Assembly (NCBI RefSeq): GCF_035938995.1
Contig: NZ_DASZGI010000143.1
Coordinates: 1 to 18,547, forward strand
Reading direction: 5' to 3'
Origin: DASZGI01 sp035938995
GTDB lineage: Bacteria > Actinomycetota > Actinomycetes > Streptomycetales > Catenulisporaceae
DNA length: 18,547 nucleotides
The notes below the pieces were generated by a model, which had not been told where the DNA came from, made no database searches, and saw only the letters and a list, made by a program, of their open reading frames with translations. Of this stretch, positions 8,319-15,079 are shown piece after piece; the first letter of the stretch is position 1, and each line of letters starts with the position of its first letter. The translations under genes and the position numbers were made by a program.

Positions 8319-8345
8319 GCGGGTGGACGAGGAGGTGACGGTGCG

Positions 8346-8510
8346 GTGGTCGCGGATCTGGAGGCCCTGATACCGCCGGTGGTCATGGCGATCCTGTTCA
8401 TCGCCCTGATCGTGACGATCCTGCGTGCGCAGAACCCGCGTCGCAGGGCAGCGGCCAAGGCCAGGGAAGAGGCCGCGGAGAAGGCTGACCCGCGCATCAA
8501 CGGGGGCTGA
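8346..8510 (+). CDS. small single-pass membrane protein downstream of lysS
   Basis: This 54-codon ORF starts at GTG 8346 with GGAGG (8331-8335) 10 nt upstream. The product has one hydrophobic segment (PPVVMAILFIALIVTIL, about residues 10-26) followed by a very basic, then charged Ala/Arg/Lys/Glu-rich tail (NPRRRAAAKAREEAAEKAD). This predicts a membrane anchor with a cytoplasmic charged tail. From memory, small membrane proteins of this shape follow lysS in other actinomycetes. No function is known to me. GTGs at 8335 and 8341 are in another frame and stop after about a dozen codons. Confidence 0.65.
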   Translation: MVADLEALIPPVVMAILFIALIVTILRAQNPRRRAAAKAREEAAEKADPRINGG

Positions 8511-8533
8511 TCAATGCCGCCGGCCGGCCACGC

Positions 8534-8557
8534 CGATCTGTCCTGACCGACAGATCG
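8534..8557. terminator. hairpin between convergent gene ends
   Basis: CGATCTGTC (8534-8542) and GACAGATCG (8549-8557) form a perfect 9-bp stem with a 6-nt loop. It sits between the end of the lysS-linked gene (8510) and the end of the convergent M56 gene (8575). Alternative stems are possible: GCTGAC 8557-8562 with GTCAGC 8579-8584, or CTGACC 8543-8548 with GGTCAG 8578-8583. No U-tract follows, as is common for actinomycete terminators. It probably works in both directions. Confidence 0.6.
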
Positions 8558-8574
8558 CTGACTTGCTCAGGCCC

Positions 8575-9369
8575 TCAGGTCAGCCGGCGCACGCGAGCCA
8601 TCAGTGAAGCGGGGGCCGTGTCTGCGCCGCCAGTGGCGCCGGCCTTGCTGGGTCCGGTACCAACCGGGGACGCGTTGCCGGGCGGGCGGCCCGCGCCCAC
8701 CCGGGCCAGAGCGCGCGCGACGGTGAGGCGGCTGGTCGCCGCTGCGGCCGCGTCGTCGGCCAGCATCTCGACCAGCTCCGCGACGGCCGCGGTGGCGCGT
8801 CTCGCCGGGGGCAGGAACGGCAGCGCCGACTGCCAGGCCACGAACGGTTGGACCACCAGCTCGTGGCGGCCCTCCGCGTGGGCGCGCTCGTGGGCCAAGA
8901 CCGCGGCCAGCTCTTCCGGGGGCAGCGCCGCGATGACGCCATCGGTAATGACGATGCGTGGATGAGGGCCCGGCAGGCAGTAGGCCAGCGGCTCGGGGTG
9001 TTCGAGCACGCGCAGGCCGCCCGCCTCGCGCCGGGCGAGCAGGTCGATCGCGATGCGCTGCCGCCGTAGATCCCGCTCGATCCGGATCGCCGAGGTGGCC
9101 AGGACCCCGGTCAGCCAGGAGAACAGCAGCGCGGCCAGCACGAGCGCGGCGAGGTTGAGCAGATCCCAGGCGCGGCCGAGCGGAGCCAGGCCGAGCAGCA
9201 CCAGTGCGCCGATCGCGCTCATTCCTCCGACAAGCCCGACCGCCTGCCACAGGCCGATCGCGGCGCGAGGTCTGCGCCGCGTCCATTCAGCCGCGACGAG
9301 GGCGTCGGGCACCGGCCACGCCAAAAGGAAAGCGATGACCGCGCATCCGGCCGCGCTGATCAGCCACAT
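8575..9369 (-). CDS. M56-type membrane metalloprotease (BlaR1/MecR1-like protease domain without sensor domain)
   Basis: The 264-aa protein has three hydrophobic segments (about residues 4-20, 42-64 and 70-94). A cytoplasmic zinc protease domain follows with HERAH (160-164, HExxH) and a downstream ELVEMLADDAAA (198-209) supplying the third zinc ligand. This is the M56 pattern found in BlaR1/MecR1, but the chain ends soon after and has no extracellular penicillin-binding sensor domain. In such pairs the protease inactivates the BlaI-type repressor; here the BlaI gene is 165 bp upstream on the same strand, so the pair is probably one operon. ATG 9369 is chosen because the hydrophobic start follows directly; a TTG at 9396 would add nine basic residues. 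The signal it senses is unknown. Confidence 0.85.
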   Translation of the reverse strand: MWLISAAGCAVIAFLLAWPVPDALVAAEWTRRRPRAAIGLWQAVGLVGGMSAIGALVLLGLAPLGRAWDLLNLAALVLAALLFSWLTGVLATSAIRIERDLRRQRIAIDLLARREAGGLRVLEHPEPLAYCLPGPHPRIVITDGVIAALPPEELAAVLAHERAHAEGRHELVVQPFVAWQSALPFLPPARRATAAVAELVEMLADDAAAAATSRLTVARALARVGAGRPPGNASPVGTGPSKAGATGGADTAPASLMARVRRLT

Positions 9370-9534
9370 GGGTCGCCGCCTGTACCGGCCGGACAAACGG
9401 GGCTGAGGGCTGGGAGTGGGGTGCGGGCGGGGACGGGGCGCGCCGACATCCGAGCGGTGCAGAGGGCTGAGCGCGGGGCACGGGTTGGAGCTGGTGGCGC
9501 CGACGTCGGGGAGAGCATGGGCGCGATCGGGCGG

Positions 9535-9948
9535 TCAGGCGGTCGCGGCGCGGGATGGCGCCCCGTCCGCCCCGGCGGCCTCCGGCTCCCCCAGCAACTC
9601 GCGCAGGAAGGCCTTCTCCTCCTCCGACACCGAGCCGGCGAAGTGCACCAGCGCCGAGCGCCGGTCGCTGGTCGAGCCGAGCGCCTCGAGCATGGTGCCG
9701 GCGATCAGTTCGGCCCGGCTGGTCGTCGCCGAGTACCGGTAGGCGCGCCCGTGCCGCTCGCGGGTCACGAAACCCTTGCCGCCGAGCCGGTCCAGCACCG
9801 TCAGGATCGTGGTCACCGCGGGAGCGTGCTCGCGGGGCAGTTCCTCGACGATCCGGGTCGCCGCCACCGGTTCGGGTGTGTTCCAGAGCACGTCCATGAC
9901 CGCGCGTTCGAGTTCGCCGAGCCTCGCCATGGGGTCTACTCTACTCAT
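9535..9948 (-). CDS. BlaI/MecI/CopY-family transcriptional repressor
   Basis: The 137-aa product has an N-terminal winged helix (LGELERAVMDVLWNTPEPV, then RIVEELPREHAPAVTTILTVLDRLGGKGFV and the wing RERHGRAYRYSAT). A C-terminal dimerisation region (ALVHFAGSVSEEEKAFLRELL) follows. Its length and motifs match BlaI-type repressors, including the mycobacterial one. ATG 9948 is preferred: a TAGAAG box lies 7 nt upstream, as for leaderless genes here. ATG 9930 is an alternative that begins at MARLGELE. A perfect inverted repeat (9953-9977) covers this putative -10, which predicts autorepression. The partner protease is the M56 gene downstream. Divergent cydAB starts 173 bp away, so it may also be a target. 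Confidence 0.9.
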   Translation of the reverse strand: MSRVDPMARLGELERAVMDVLWNTPEPVAATRIVEELPREHAPAVTTILTVLDRLGGKGFVTRERHGRAYRYSATTSRAELIAGTMLEALGSTSDRRSALVHFAGSVSEEEKAFLRELLGEPEAAGADGAPSRAATA

Positions 9949-9952
9949 GAGA

Positions 9953-9977
9953 GAACTTCTACGGTTCGTAGAAGTTC
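9953..9977. promoter_or_regulatory. perfect 11-bp inverted repeat, probable BlaI-type operator between blaI and cydA
   Basis: GAACTTCTACG (9953-9963) and CGTAGAAGTTC (9967-9977) are perfect inverted repeats around a 3-bp centre. The inner TACG/CGTA pair resembles the TACA/TGTA core of known BlaI/MecI operators. The symmetry places a TAGAAG -10-like hexamer on each strand. On the minus strand (9956-9961) it is 7 nt from the blaI start. On the plus strand (9969-9974) it predicts a transcript starting near 9981. Binding here would block both divergent units. Confidence 0.65.
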
Positions 9978-9980
9978 CCA

Positions 9981-10083
9981 CCTCTCGAAGTCACCCGAGG
10001 CGGCGGCGAAAGAGCACGCGGAGGGACGCCTTTCCCCGTCCGCGATCTACAGCTGCCATCAAGCCACGGGCGGCTTCGAGAGG
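9981..10083 (+). ncRNA. candidate structured leader RNA, copy A (cydAB leader)
   Basis: The outer stem pairs 9981-10001 with 10063-10083: 21 positions with two mismatches and one G-U, including perfect CCTCTCGAAG/CTTCGAGAGG. A second stem, GGCGGC 10002-10007 with GCTGCC 10052-10057, lies inside, followed by the conserved GAAAGA (10008-10013). A third hairpin has CGCGGA 10017-10022 with TCCGCG 10039-10044. The 3' side carries TCTACA (10046-10051) and a 5-nt bulge ATCAA (10058-10062). Copies B and C (13896 and 15032) share these cores. It ends 38 nt before the cydA start. A DNA-level repeat remains possible. Confidence 0.55.
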
Positions 10084-10121
10084 ACCAGCTACACGGCGCT
10101 ACCCGAGGAGGCCTACGACCA

Positions 10122-11525
10122 TTGTCCGGACTCGTCGTGGCGCGGGTCGAGACCGCGCTCTCCCTCTCCTTCCACATCCTGTTCGCCGTCTTCGGGGTCG
10201 GCCTGCCGTGGCTGGTCCTCTACACCGAACGGCGCTGGCTCAAGACCGGTGACCGGGTCTGGTACGCGCTGACCCGCAAGTGGGCGCGCGTCATGGCGGT
10301 CCTCTTCGCGATCGGCGCCGTCTCCGGCACGGTGCTCTCCTTCGAGTTCGGGCTGCTCTGGCCGACCTTCATGTCCACCTACGGCGGCGCGATCGGCCTG
10401 CTGTTCACCCTGGAGGCGTTTGCCTTCTTCGCCGAGGCGATCTTCATGGGCCTCTACCTGTACGGCTGGAAGCGCCTGTCGCCGCGCGCGCACTGGCTGA
10501 CGCTCTGGCCGATCGCGATCGCCGGCACCCTGTCGACGATGTTCATCGTCATGGCCAACGCCTGGATGAACAACCCGGTCGGCCTCGGCGTCGCGCATGG
10601 GAAGATCACCGCCGACCCCTGGGCGATCTTCCGCAGCTCCACCTCCTGGACCGAGGTCACGCACATGGTCACCGCAGCCCTGATGTGCACCGGCGGCATG
10701 GTCGCCGCCGTGTACGCCGTGGGCATGCTGCGCGGTCGGCGGGACCGATACCACCGCCTGGGCCTGAATCTGGGGATGGGAACGGTCCTGGGCCTCGCGC
10801 CGATCCAGTTCCTCATCGGCGACTTCGCCGCGCGCGACGTCGCGGCCACGCAACCGGCCAAACTCGCGGCGATGGAAGGGCACTACGACACCTCCGGGAA
10901 CGTGCCGCTAGTGCTCGGCGGCATCTACAACGACAAGACGCACCAAGTGGTCGGCGGGATCAAGATTCCGGACGGGCTGTCCCTGCTGCTGCACTTCAAG
11001 CCGGGAGCGGTCGTGCCGGGGCTGGACCAGACGCCGGCGAATCAGCAGCCGATGACGACGGAGGTGCACCTCGCCTTCGACTCGATGGTCGGGCTCGGCA
11101 CCGCGATCCTGTTGATCGCGCTCTGGGGCGCGTGGCGGCTATGGCGCAACCGGGGCGCGCAGGACGGGCGGATCAAGCCCACCCGCCAGTGGCTCTGGGC
11201 GGCGGCGTTCACCGGCCCGGCGGCGATGGTGGCGATGCTGGCCGGCTGGGAGGTCACCGAGGGCGGTCGGCAGCCGTGGATCGTTTACCAGCACATGCTC
11301 GTCGCCGACGCGGCCACGAAGACCACCGGGCTCGGCTGGGCACTGCTCGCCACGATCCTGATCTACCTCGGTCTCGCCGTCGCACTCATCCTGATCCTGC
11401 GCAGGCTCGCGACCGGAGCGCCGCCAGAACCGGCTGAAACGATCGAACCCGGCGTGCCCGCGCTGCCCGCCGTGTCCGCGTCGGCCGAAGCAGCCGGTGC
11501 CGTCGACCTGGAGGTGGCCCCGTGA
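10122..11525 (+). CDS. cydA: cytochrome bd-type quinol oxidase subunit I
   Basis: CydA carries the haems and the quinol site of the bd-type terminal oxidase in the cytoplasmic membrane, reducing O2 to water. The 467-aa protein has the expected haem-ligand residues: His18 in SFHILFAVFG, His181 in THMVTAALM and Met322 in AFDSMVGLG. Glu98 and Glu105 (TLEAFAFFAEAIF) of the proton/haem region are present, as are the quinol-loop Lys247 and Glu252 (PAKLAAMEG) and GRQPW (382-386). The loop between His181 and Met322 is short, as in the cyanide-insensitive (CioA-like) branch. TTG 10122 is chosen because GAGGAGG (10105-10111) lies 10 nt upstream; GTG 10137 is possible. The stop overlaps cydB in GTGA. 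No Rex-type operator is seen upstream. Confidence 0.93.
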   Translation: MSGLVVARVETALSLSFHILFAVFGVGLPWLVLYTERRWLKTGDRVWYALTRKWARVMAVLFAIGAVSGTVLSFEFGLLWPTFMSTYGGAIGLLFTLEAFAFFAEAIFMGLYLYGWKRLSPRAHWLTLWPIAIAGTLSTMFIVMANAWMNNPVGLGVAHGKITADPWAIFRSSTSWTEVTHMVTAALMCTGGMVAAVYAVGMLRGRRDRYHRLGLNLGMGTVLGLAPIQFLIGDFAARDVAATQPAKLAAMEGHYDTSGNVPLVLGGIYNDKTHQVVGGIKIPDGLSLLLHFKPGAVVPGLDQTPANQQPMTTEVHLAFDSMVGLGTAILLIALWGAWRLWRNRGAQDGRIKPTRQWLWAAAFTGPAAMVAMLAGWEVTEGGRQPWIVYQHMLVADAATKTTGLGWALLATILIYLGLAVALILILRRLATGAPPEPAETIEPGVPALPAVSASAEAAGAVDLEVAP

Positions 11526-12520
11526 CCGCCGTGAACGCGATGCTCGTCGTCATCGTGCTCTCGCTCACCGCGTACGCCCTGCTCGCCGGGGCCGATTTCG
11601 GTGGCGGGGTCTGGGACCTGGTGGCCCGTGGGCGCCACGCGGACGACCAGCGGGCGCTGATCTCCGCCTCGCTCGGCCCGGTGTGGGAGGCCAACCACGT
11701 CTGGCTGATCTTCGTGATCGTGTCGGTCTTCAGCGCCTTCCCGACCGCGTTCGGGCCGATCGCCACTTCGCTCGAACTCCCGCTCGCCCTCGCGCTGGTC
11801 GGCATCGTGCTGCGCGGCGCCGCATACGTCTACCGCGCGTACGGCGGCGGAGCAGCGCTGCCGGACCGCTGGTGGGGCCGGATCTTCGCCGGGGCCTCGG
11901 TGCTCACGCCGTTCATGCTGGGCGTGTCCGGCGCCGCGCTCGCCACCGGAGAACTCGGGCCGCACAGCTCGCCGACGCAGCCCTTCAAGTCGACGTTCGC
12001 GCTCACCGCAGGAGTGCTGGCCGTGGTCGTCACGGCATTTCTGGCGGCCGTCTACCTCTGCTACAACGCCGCGCAGCACCAGAGCACCGCCCACCTCGTC
12101 GCCATCTTCCGGCGCAAGGCGATGGGCGCCGCAGTCGCCGCAGGAGTCGTCGCGCTCGCGATGCTGCCCGCCTTCTATCACGACGCGCCGACCGTCGCCG
12201 CGCGCTTCACCGACCGATCGGTACCTCTCGCCGCGCTCTCCGCGGTCTGCGGCGTCGGCAGCCTCGTGGTCTTGTGGCGAAAGCACTACGTCCTCGCCCG
12301 GGCCACCGCCGCGCTGGCCGTCGTCGGCGTTCTCGGCGGCTGGACCGCCGCTCAGTACCCTGACCTCATGGTCGGCGTCTACACGGCCGCACAGGCCGCC
12401 GCCGCACCGCAGAGCGTGGACGCCATGCTCATCGCGATGGTCTTCGGCATGGCGGTCATCCTTCCCTCGTTCTACCTGCTCCTTCGGGTCTTCAGCCGGC
12501 CGGTTGTAGAAGATCACTGA
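11522..12520 (+). CDS. cydB: cytochrome bd-type quinol oxidase subunit II
   Basis: CydB is the second membrane subunit that stabilises the oxidase. The 332-aa product has the family hallmarks ADFGGGVWDL (residues 24-33) and GPVWEANHVWLIF (52-64). About eight hydrophobic helices follow, the last one ending near FYLLLRVF before a short charged tail. Its GTG start overlaps the cydA stop (11522-11525), showing tight translational coupling. The assembly transporter genes cydCD do not follow, unlike many actinomycete cyd operons; either they lie elsewhere or this CioAB-like enzyme assembles without a linked copy. The next gene begins 66 bp downstream. Confidence 0.93.
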   Translation: MTAVNAMLVVIVLSLTAYALLAGADFGGGVWDLVARGRHADDQRALISASLGPVWEANHVWLIFVIVSVFSAFPTAFGPIATSLELPLALALVGIVLRGAAYVYRAYGGGAALPDRWWGRIFAGASVLTPFMLGVSGAALATGELGPHSSPTQPFKSTFALTAGVLAVVVTAFLAAVYLCYNAAQHQSTAHLVAIFRRKAMGAAVAAGVVALAMLPAFYHDAPTVAARFTDRSVPLAALSAVCGVGSLVVLWRKHYVLARATAALAVVGVLGGWTAAQYPDLMVGVYTAAQAAAAPQSVDAMLIAMVFGMAVILPSFYLLLRVFSRPVVEDH

Positions 12521-12573
12521 CTCGTGGGGGTGGCGAGCGGACAGACCGCCGAAAACCACGCGCGGGCGCCGGG

Positions 12574-12591
12574 TAAGCTCACCCGGGTGAG
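12574..12591 (+). promoter_or_regulatory. leaderless promoter with overlapping 14-bp palindrome for the flavohaemoglobin gene
   Basis: TAAGCT (12574-12579) is followed by 7 nt and then GTG 12587, the same geometry as at lysS. The perfect palindrome CTCACCCGGGTGAG (12578-12591) covers the end of the -10 box and the start codon, so a protein bound here would block transcription. The palindrome may also be chance in GC-rich DNA. Confidence 0.4.
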
Positions 12592-13810
12592 TGACAGGGT
12601 TACGGTGACAGCGGTGGATATGACGTATACCGACACCGACGCCATGGAGCCGGATGACCGGCTGTACGGCGGCGCTGCGCTGGCGGACTGGTCCCAGGCG
12701 GACTTGATCCGGGAGATCCGCGAGAGCTTCGCCGTCGTCGAACCCCGCGGAGCCGAGGCGGCGGCCTGGTTCTACGAGCATTTCTTCGCGGCCAATCCGC
12801 GCTACCGCAAATACTTCTCCGGCGACCCCGTCGCGCAGCACCGGCGGCTGTTTCAAGCGGTACGGCGTATCGTCGACGACTTGGACCGGCTCGACGAATT
12901 CCTTCCGTATCTGCGCCGCCTCGCGCTGAGACACCGGAAATTCGGGCTGCGGGCCGCGCACTACGAGGCTTTCGGCGTCTCGCTGGTCGCCACGCTGGCG
13001 CACTTCTGCGGTCCGCGGTGGACGCTCCGGACCGCCGACGCATGGGCCACCGGATACGGATTGGTGGCCGATGTGATGCTCGAAGCCTCGGCCGAGGCGG
13101 ACGCGGTACTTCCGGCGTTTTGGGAGGGCGAGGTCGCCGAACACGCCATGCTCGCACCGGACATCGCCCGCATTGTGGTGCGCCCGCTGGACGACGCGGA
13201 GCGGCCGGGGCCGTACGTGTTCGCCGCCGGGCAATATGCCGCGGTGGAATGTTCGGAACTCGTCCGCGCCTGGCGGGACTTCTCCTTCGCCGGCGCGCCG
13301 GACGGCGGTGAGCACCAGGGAGTCGAATTCCACATCCAGAGCGGGCGCGTCGGCGGCGTGAGCGACGCCCTCGTCAACCGCACCGCCGTCGGCGACCGCG
13401 TCCGGATCGCCGCCGCCGAGGGCGAACTGGCCTTCCCGTCTGCCGACCGGGTGGACCGCCTGCTCGCGGTCGGGCACGGTACCGCCGCCGCGCCGATCCG
13501 GGCCTTGGTCGAGGCGGCCCTCGTGCGCGGCGATCTGCGGCCGACGACCGTGCTGCTCGTCTCGGACGAGGGGCCGCACTATCTCGGCGGCGAATTCGAG
13601 GCGCTCGCGGGCAAGCACGGCGCCCTGTCGGTCGAGGAGGTCGACGGCGATCCGCTCGCCGCGGTGCGCGTCCACGGCGCGGCGGCCGGGCCGGGCGGCA
13701 CCTGCGGCGCGGTGCTGGTCGGGCCGACCGCGATGGTCGAAGGCTGCCGCGCGGCGCTGATCGCGGCCGGCGTGGACCCGGCTGACATATCGTCAGATCT
13801 GTTCGACTAG
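12587..13810 (+). CDS. flavohaemoglobin-like protein (globin plus FAD/NAD(P)-binding reductase)
   Basis: The 407-aa chain joins a globin domain (about residues 40-175) to a ferredoxin-reductase-type domain (about 185-407). Globin positions are recognisable: Tyr63 (B10, FYEHFFAANP), Gln84 (E7, AQHRRLF) and proximal His116 (F8, LALRHRKFG). The reductase part has RDFS (230-233) in place of the usual RxYS, GGVSDAL (256-262), the nucleotide site GHGTAAAPI (296-304) and a terminal LFD. Such enzymes turn nitric oxide into nitrate with O2 and NAD(P)H. GTG 12587 is chosen because TAAGCT lies 7 nt upstream; ATG 12620 is an alternative. Placement after cydAB suggests protection of respiration from NO. 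Haem and FAD sites look intact, so an active enzyme is likely; the substrate is inferred. Confidence 0.85.
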   Translation: MSDRVTVTAVDMTYTDTDAMEPDDRLYGGAALADWSQADLIREIRESFAVVEPRGAEAAAWFYEHFFAANPRYRKYFSGDPVAQHRRLFQAVRRIVDDLDRLDEFLPYLRRLALRHRKFGLRAAHYEAFGVSLVATLAHFCGPRWTLRTADAWATGYGLVADVMLEASAEADAVLPAFWEGEVAEHAMLAPDIARIVVRPLDDAERPGPYVFAAGQYAAVECSELVRAWRDFSFAGAPDGGEHQGVEFHIQSGRVGGVSDALVNRTAVGDRVRIAAAEGELAFPSADRVDRLLAVGHGTAAAPIRALVEAALVRGDLRPTTVLLVSDEGPHYLGGEFEALAGKHGALSVEEVDGDPLAAVRVHGAAAGPGGTCGAVLVGPTAMVEGCRAALIAAGVDPADISSDLFD

Positions 13811-13829
13811 CTGTCACCCTCCCGGTGGA

Positions 13830-13864
13830 TGTGCACTGACCCTGTGTAACTGACACAGTGCACA
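13830..13864. promoter_or_regulatory. two overlapping inverted repeats upstream of the M48 gene
   Basis: TGTGCACTG (13830-13838) and CAGTGCACA (13856-13864) are perfect 9-bp arms. Inside and offset by 3 bp, CTGTGT (13842-13847) and ACACAG (13853-13858) form a second dyad. They follow the flavohaemoglobin stop by 20 bp and precede structured element B by 31 bp. They could be an operator or a terminator hairpin for the preceding gene; there is no T-tract. Confidence 0.5.
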
Positions 13865-13895
13865 GCGTGGTACTAGAAGGCCGCGCGCTCAAAAG

Positions 13896-14009
13896 CGGCT
13901 CGTCGAAGCTGAACGGGGCGGCGGCGAAAGATCGCGCGGCGGGAAGCGTTTTTCTCCCCGCCGCGCGATCTACATCCGCCATAAGGCCCGGTTCAGCCTC
14001 GAAGAGCCG
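13896..14009 (+). ncRNA. candidate structured leader RNA, copy B (M48 gene leader)
   Basis: The outer stem pairs 13896-13919 with 13986-14009: 24 positions and three mismatches, no bulge. The inner stem is GGCGG 13920-13924 with CCGCC 13976-13980, followed by GAAAGA (13926-13931). A perfect 14-bp hairpin pairs 13930-13943 with 13957-13970 around a T-rich 13-nt loop. TCTACA (13969-13974) and the 5-nt bulge ATAAG (13981-13985) complete the pattern seen in copy A. It ends 13 nt before the proposed TTG start of the M48 gene, close enough to hide its ribosome-binding site. Confidence 0.55.
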
Positions 14010-14022
14010 AGAAGACACCGCG

Positions 14023-15012
14023 TTGGAACGCCGGACGCGGGCACGGGTCCGGCGCGTGCGGGATCGGTGCCGGGTCCGCCCGGACGGCACTGCGTGGTGC
14101 TCCCTAGCCCTCGTGGCCGCTCTCATGCCCGTCGCAGGCATCTGCCTGCTTCCAGCCGCCCTTGCGGTGCGCCTGGCCGCTGGTGTTCCCCTGTGGGCTG
14201 CATACGGGCTCTGGTGCGCCTCCGCCGTCGGTTATGGGATGCGGCCCGTCCAGCGGGCGATAGCGCGCTTGCTGTGGCCGATCCGGCGGCCGACACAGGC
14301 CGAGCGCCGCCGACTTGAGCGGGTCTGGGAGCGTGTCGTCGCGCACGCCGGGGTGGGCGGCCGCCGCTTCACGCTCCTGATCGTCGAGCTGCCCGAGGTC
14401 AACGCCCACTCCATCGGCCGGGACCTGATCTGCGTGACTACCGGCGCACTGGCGCAGCTCGGCGACCGCGAACTGGCCGGGGTGCTCGCCCACGAACTCG
14501 GCCACCACCTGCGCATGCACACCTCGGCATCCGCGTTCCTGGTCTGGGTTCTGCTTCCGCTCCAGGGCGTCGCGCTCGTGGGGAATCTGCTCGCGGCCCC
14601 CGCCGTGGCACTGGCCCACCGGCTCGCGCGGCGCCGGCCCGAGCACCGATTCGCCCACGCGTGCGCGCGGGTGTCGTCGCGGCTCGGCGACGCGATCCGG
14701 GCCGTTTTCGCCGCCCCCGGCGCCGCCGCGTTCGCCGCGAAGAACGCCGCCGGGCGCAGCGCCGAATACCGGGTGGACGCCTTCGCCGTCGAGGTCGGCC
14801 TCGGCGCCGAACTGCTGAGCGCGCTGCGCTGGTTCGCCGCTGGCGAGCGAGCTGGCGGCGAACGGTCCTGCGCCCCGGCCCAGTGCGGACGGGTGCGGCG
14901 CGGACGCGCCCGGCACGCCGCCGCGCGCATCCCCCGGCCGACGCATCCGCCGCTGGACCGCCGGATGGCCCGGATCGCCGCCCGGGTGGAACTCGCCCGC
15001 AGCGACGCATGA
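14023..15012 (+). CDS. M48-family membrane zinc metalloprotease
   Basis: The 329-aa protein has a basic N-terminus, two hydrophobic segments (about 25-50 and 53-72) and the peptidase core VNAHSIGRDLICVTTGAL. The zinc motif is HELGHH (157-162). A third hydrophobic segment (about 171-198) follows, then the third zinc ligand in SAEYRVDAFA (Glu248, Asp252). This is the HtpX/Ste24-type M48 layout, which usually acts in membrane protein quality control. TTG 14023 is preferred because GAGAAG lies 8 nt upstream; GTG 14056 is an alternative. The N-terminus is uncertain. It sits between structured elements B and C, and downstream of cydAB and the flavohaemoglobin, which fits envelope stress, though no substrate can be inferred. 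Confidence 0.85.
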   Translation: MERRTRARVRRVRDRCRVRPDGTAWCSLALVAALMPVAGICLLPAALAVRLAAGVPLWAAYGLWCASAVGYGMRPVQRAIARLLWPIRRPTQAERRRLERVWERVVAHAGVGGRRFTLLIVELPEVNAHSIGRDLICVTTGALAQLGDRELAGVLAHELGHHLRMHTSASAFLVWVLLPLQGVALVGNLLAAPAVALAHRLARRRPEHRFAHACARVSSRLGDAIRAVFAAPGAAAFAAKNAAGRSAEYRVDAFAVEVGLGAELLSALRWFAAGERAGGERSCAPAQCGRVRRGRARHAAARIPRPTHPPLDRRMARIAARVELARSDA

Positions 15013-15031
15013 ATTCTGGCTGACCGCGCGA

Positions 15032-15076
15032 GCTGGGGCGGGTGTGAAAGAGCTACAGCCGCCGACAAGCCCCGGC
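15032..15076 (+). ncRNA. candidate structured element, copy C (reduced, between M48 gene and argA)
   Basis: The core aligns without gaps to copies A and B except that the third hairpin is missing: GGC 15037-15039, GGGTGT, GAAAGA 15046-15051, GCTACA 15052-15057, GCCGCC 15058-15063, bulge GACAA 15064-15068 and GCC 15069-15071. The outer stem GCTGGGGC 15032-15039 pairs with GCCCCGGC 15069-15076 (one G-U). A likely argA -10 box begins at 15080, so this copy may belong to the 3' end of the M48 transcript rather than to argA. Confidence 0.4.
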
Positions 15077-15079
15077 GAG

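Noticed and set aside
9949..10121. Rex (redox) operator upstream of cydA
   Set aside because: No TTGTGAA-N-TTCACAA-like site is visible; the only strong dyads are the 9953-9977 palindrome and the element A stem.
11363..13675. Long minus-strand ORF (770 codons) antisense to cydAB and the flavohaemoglobin gene
   Set aside because: It is a stop-poor shadow frame typical of high-GC DNA; its Arg/Gly/Asp-rich translation has no domain, and the plus-strand genes are clear.
13909..13974. Hammerhead ribozyme in element B (GAAA, stem, CTA)
   Set aside because: The CUGANGA core and a stem II between it and GAAA are missing, and copy A does not keep the needed A-U pair.
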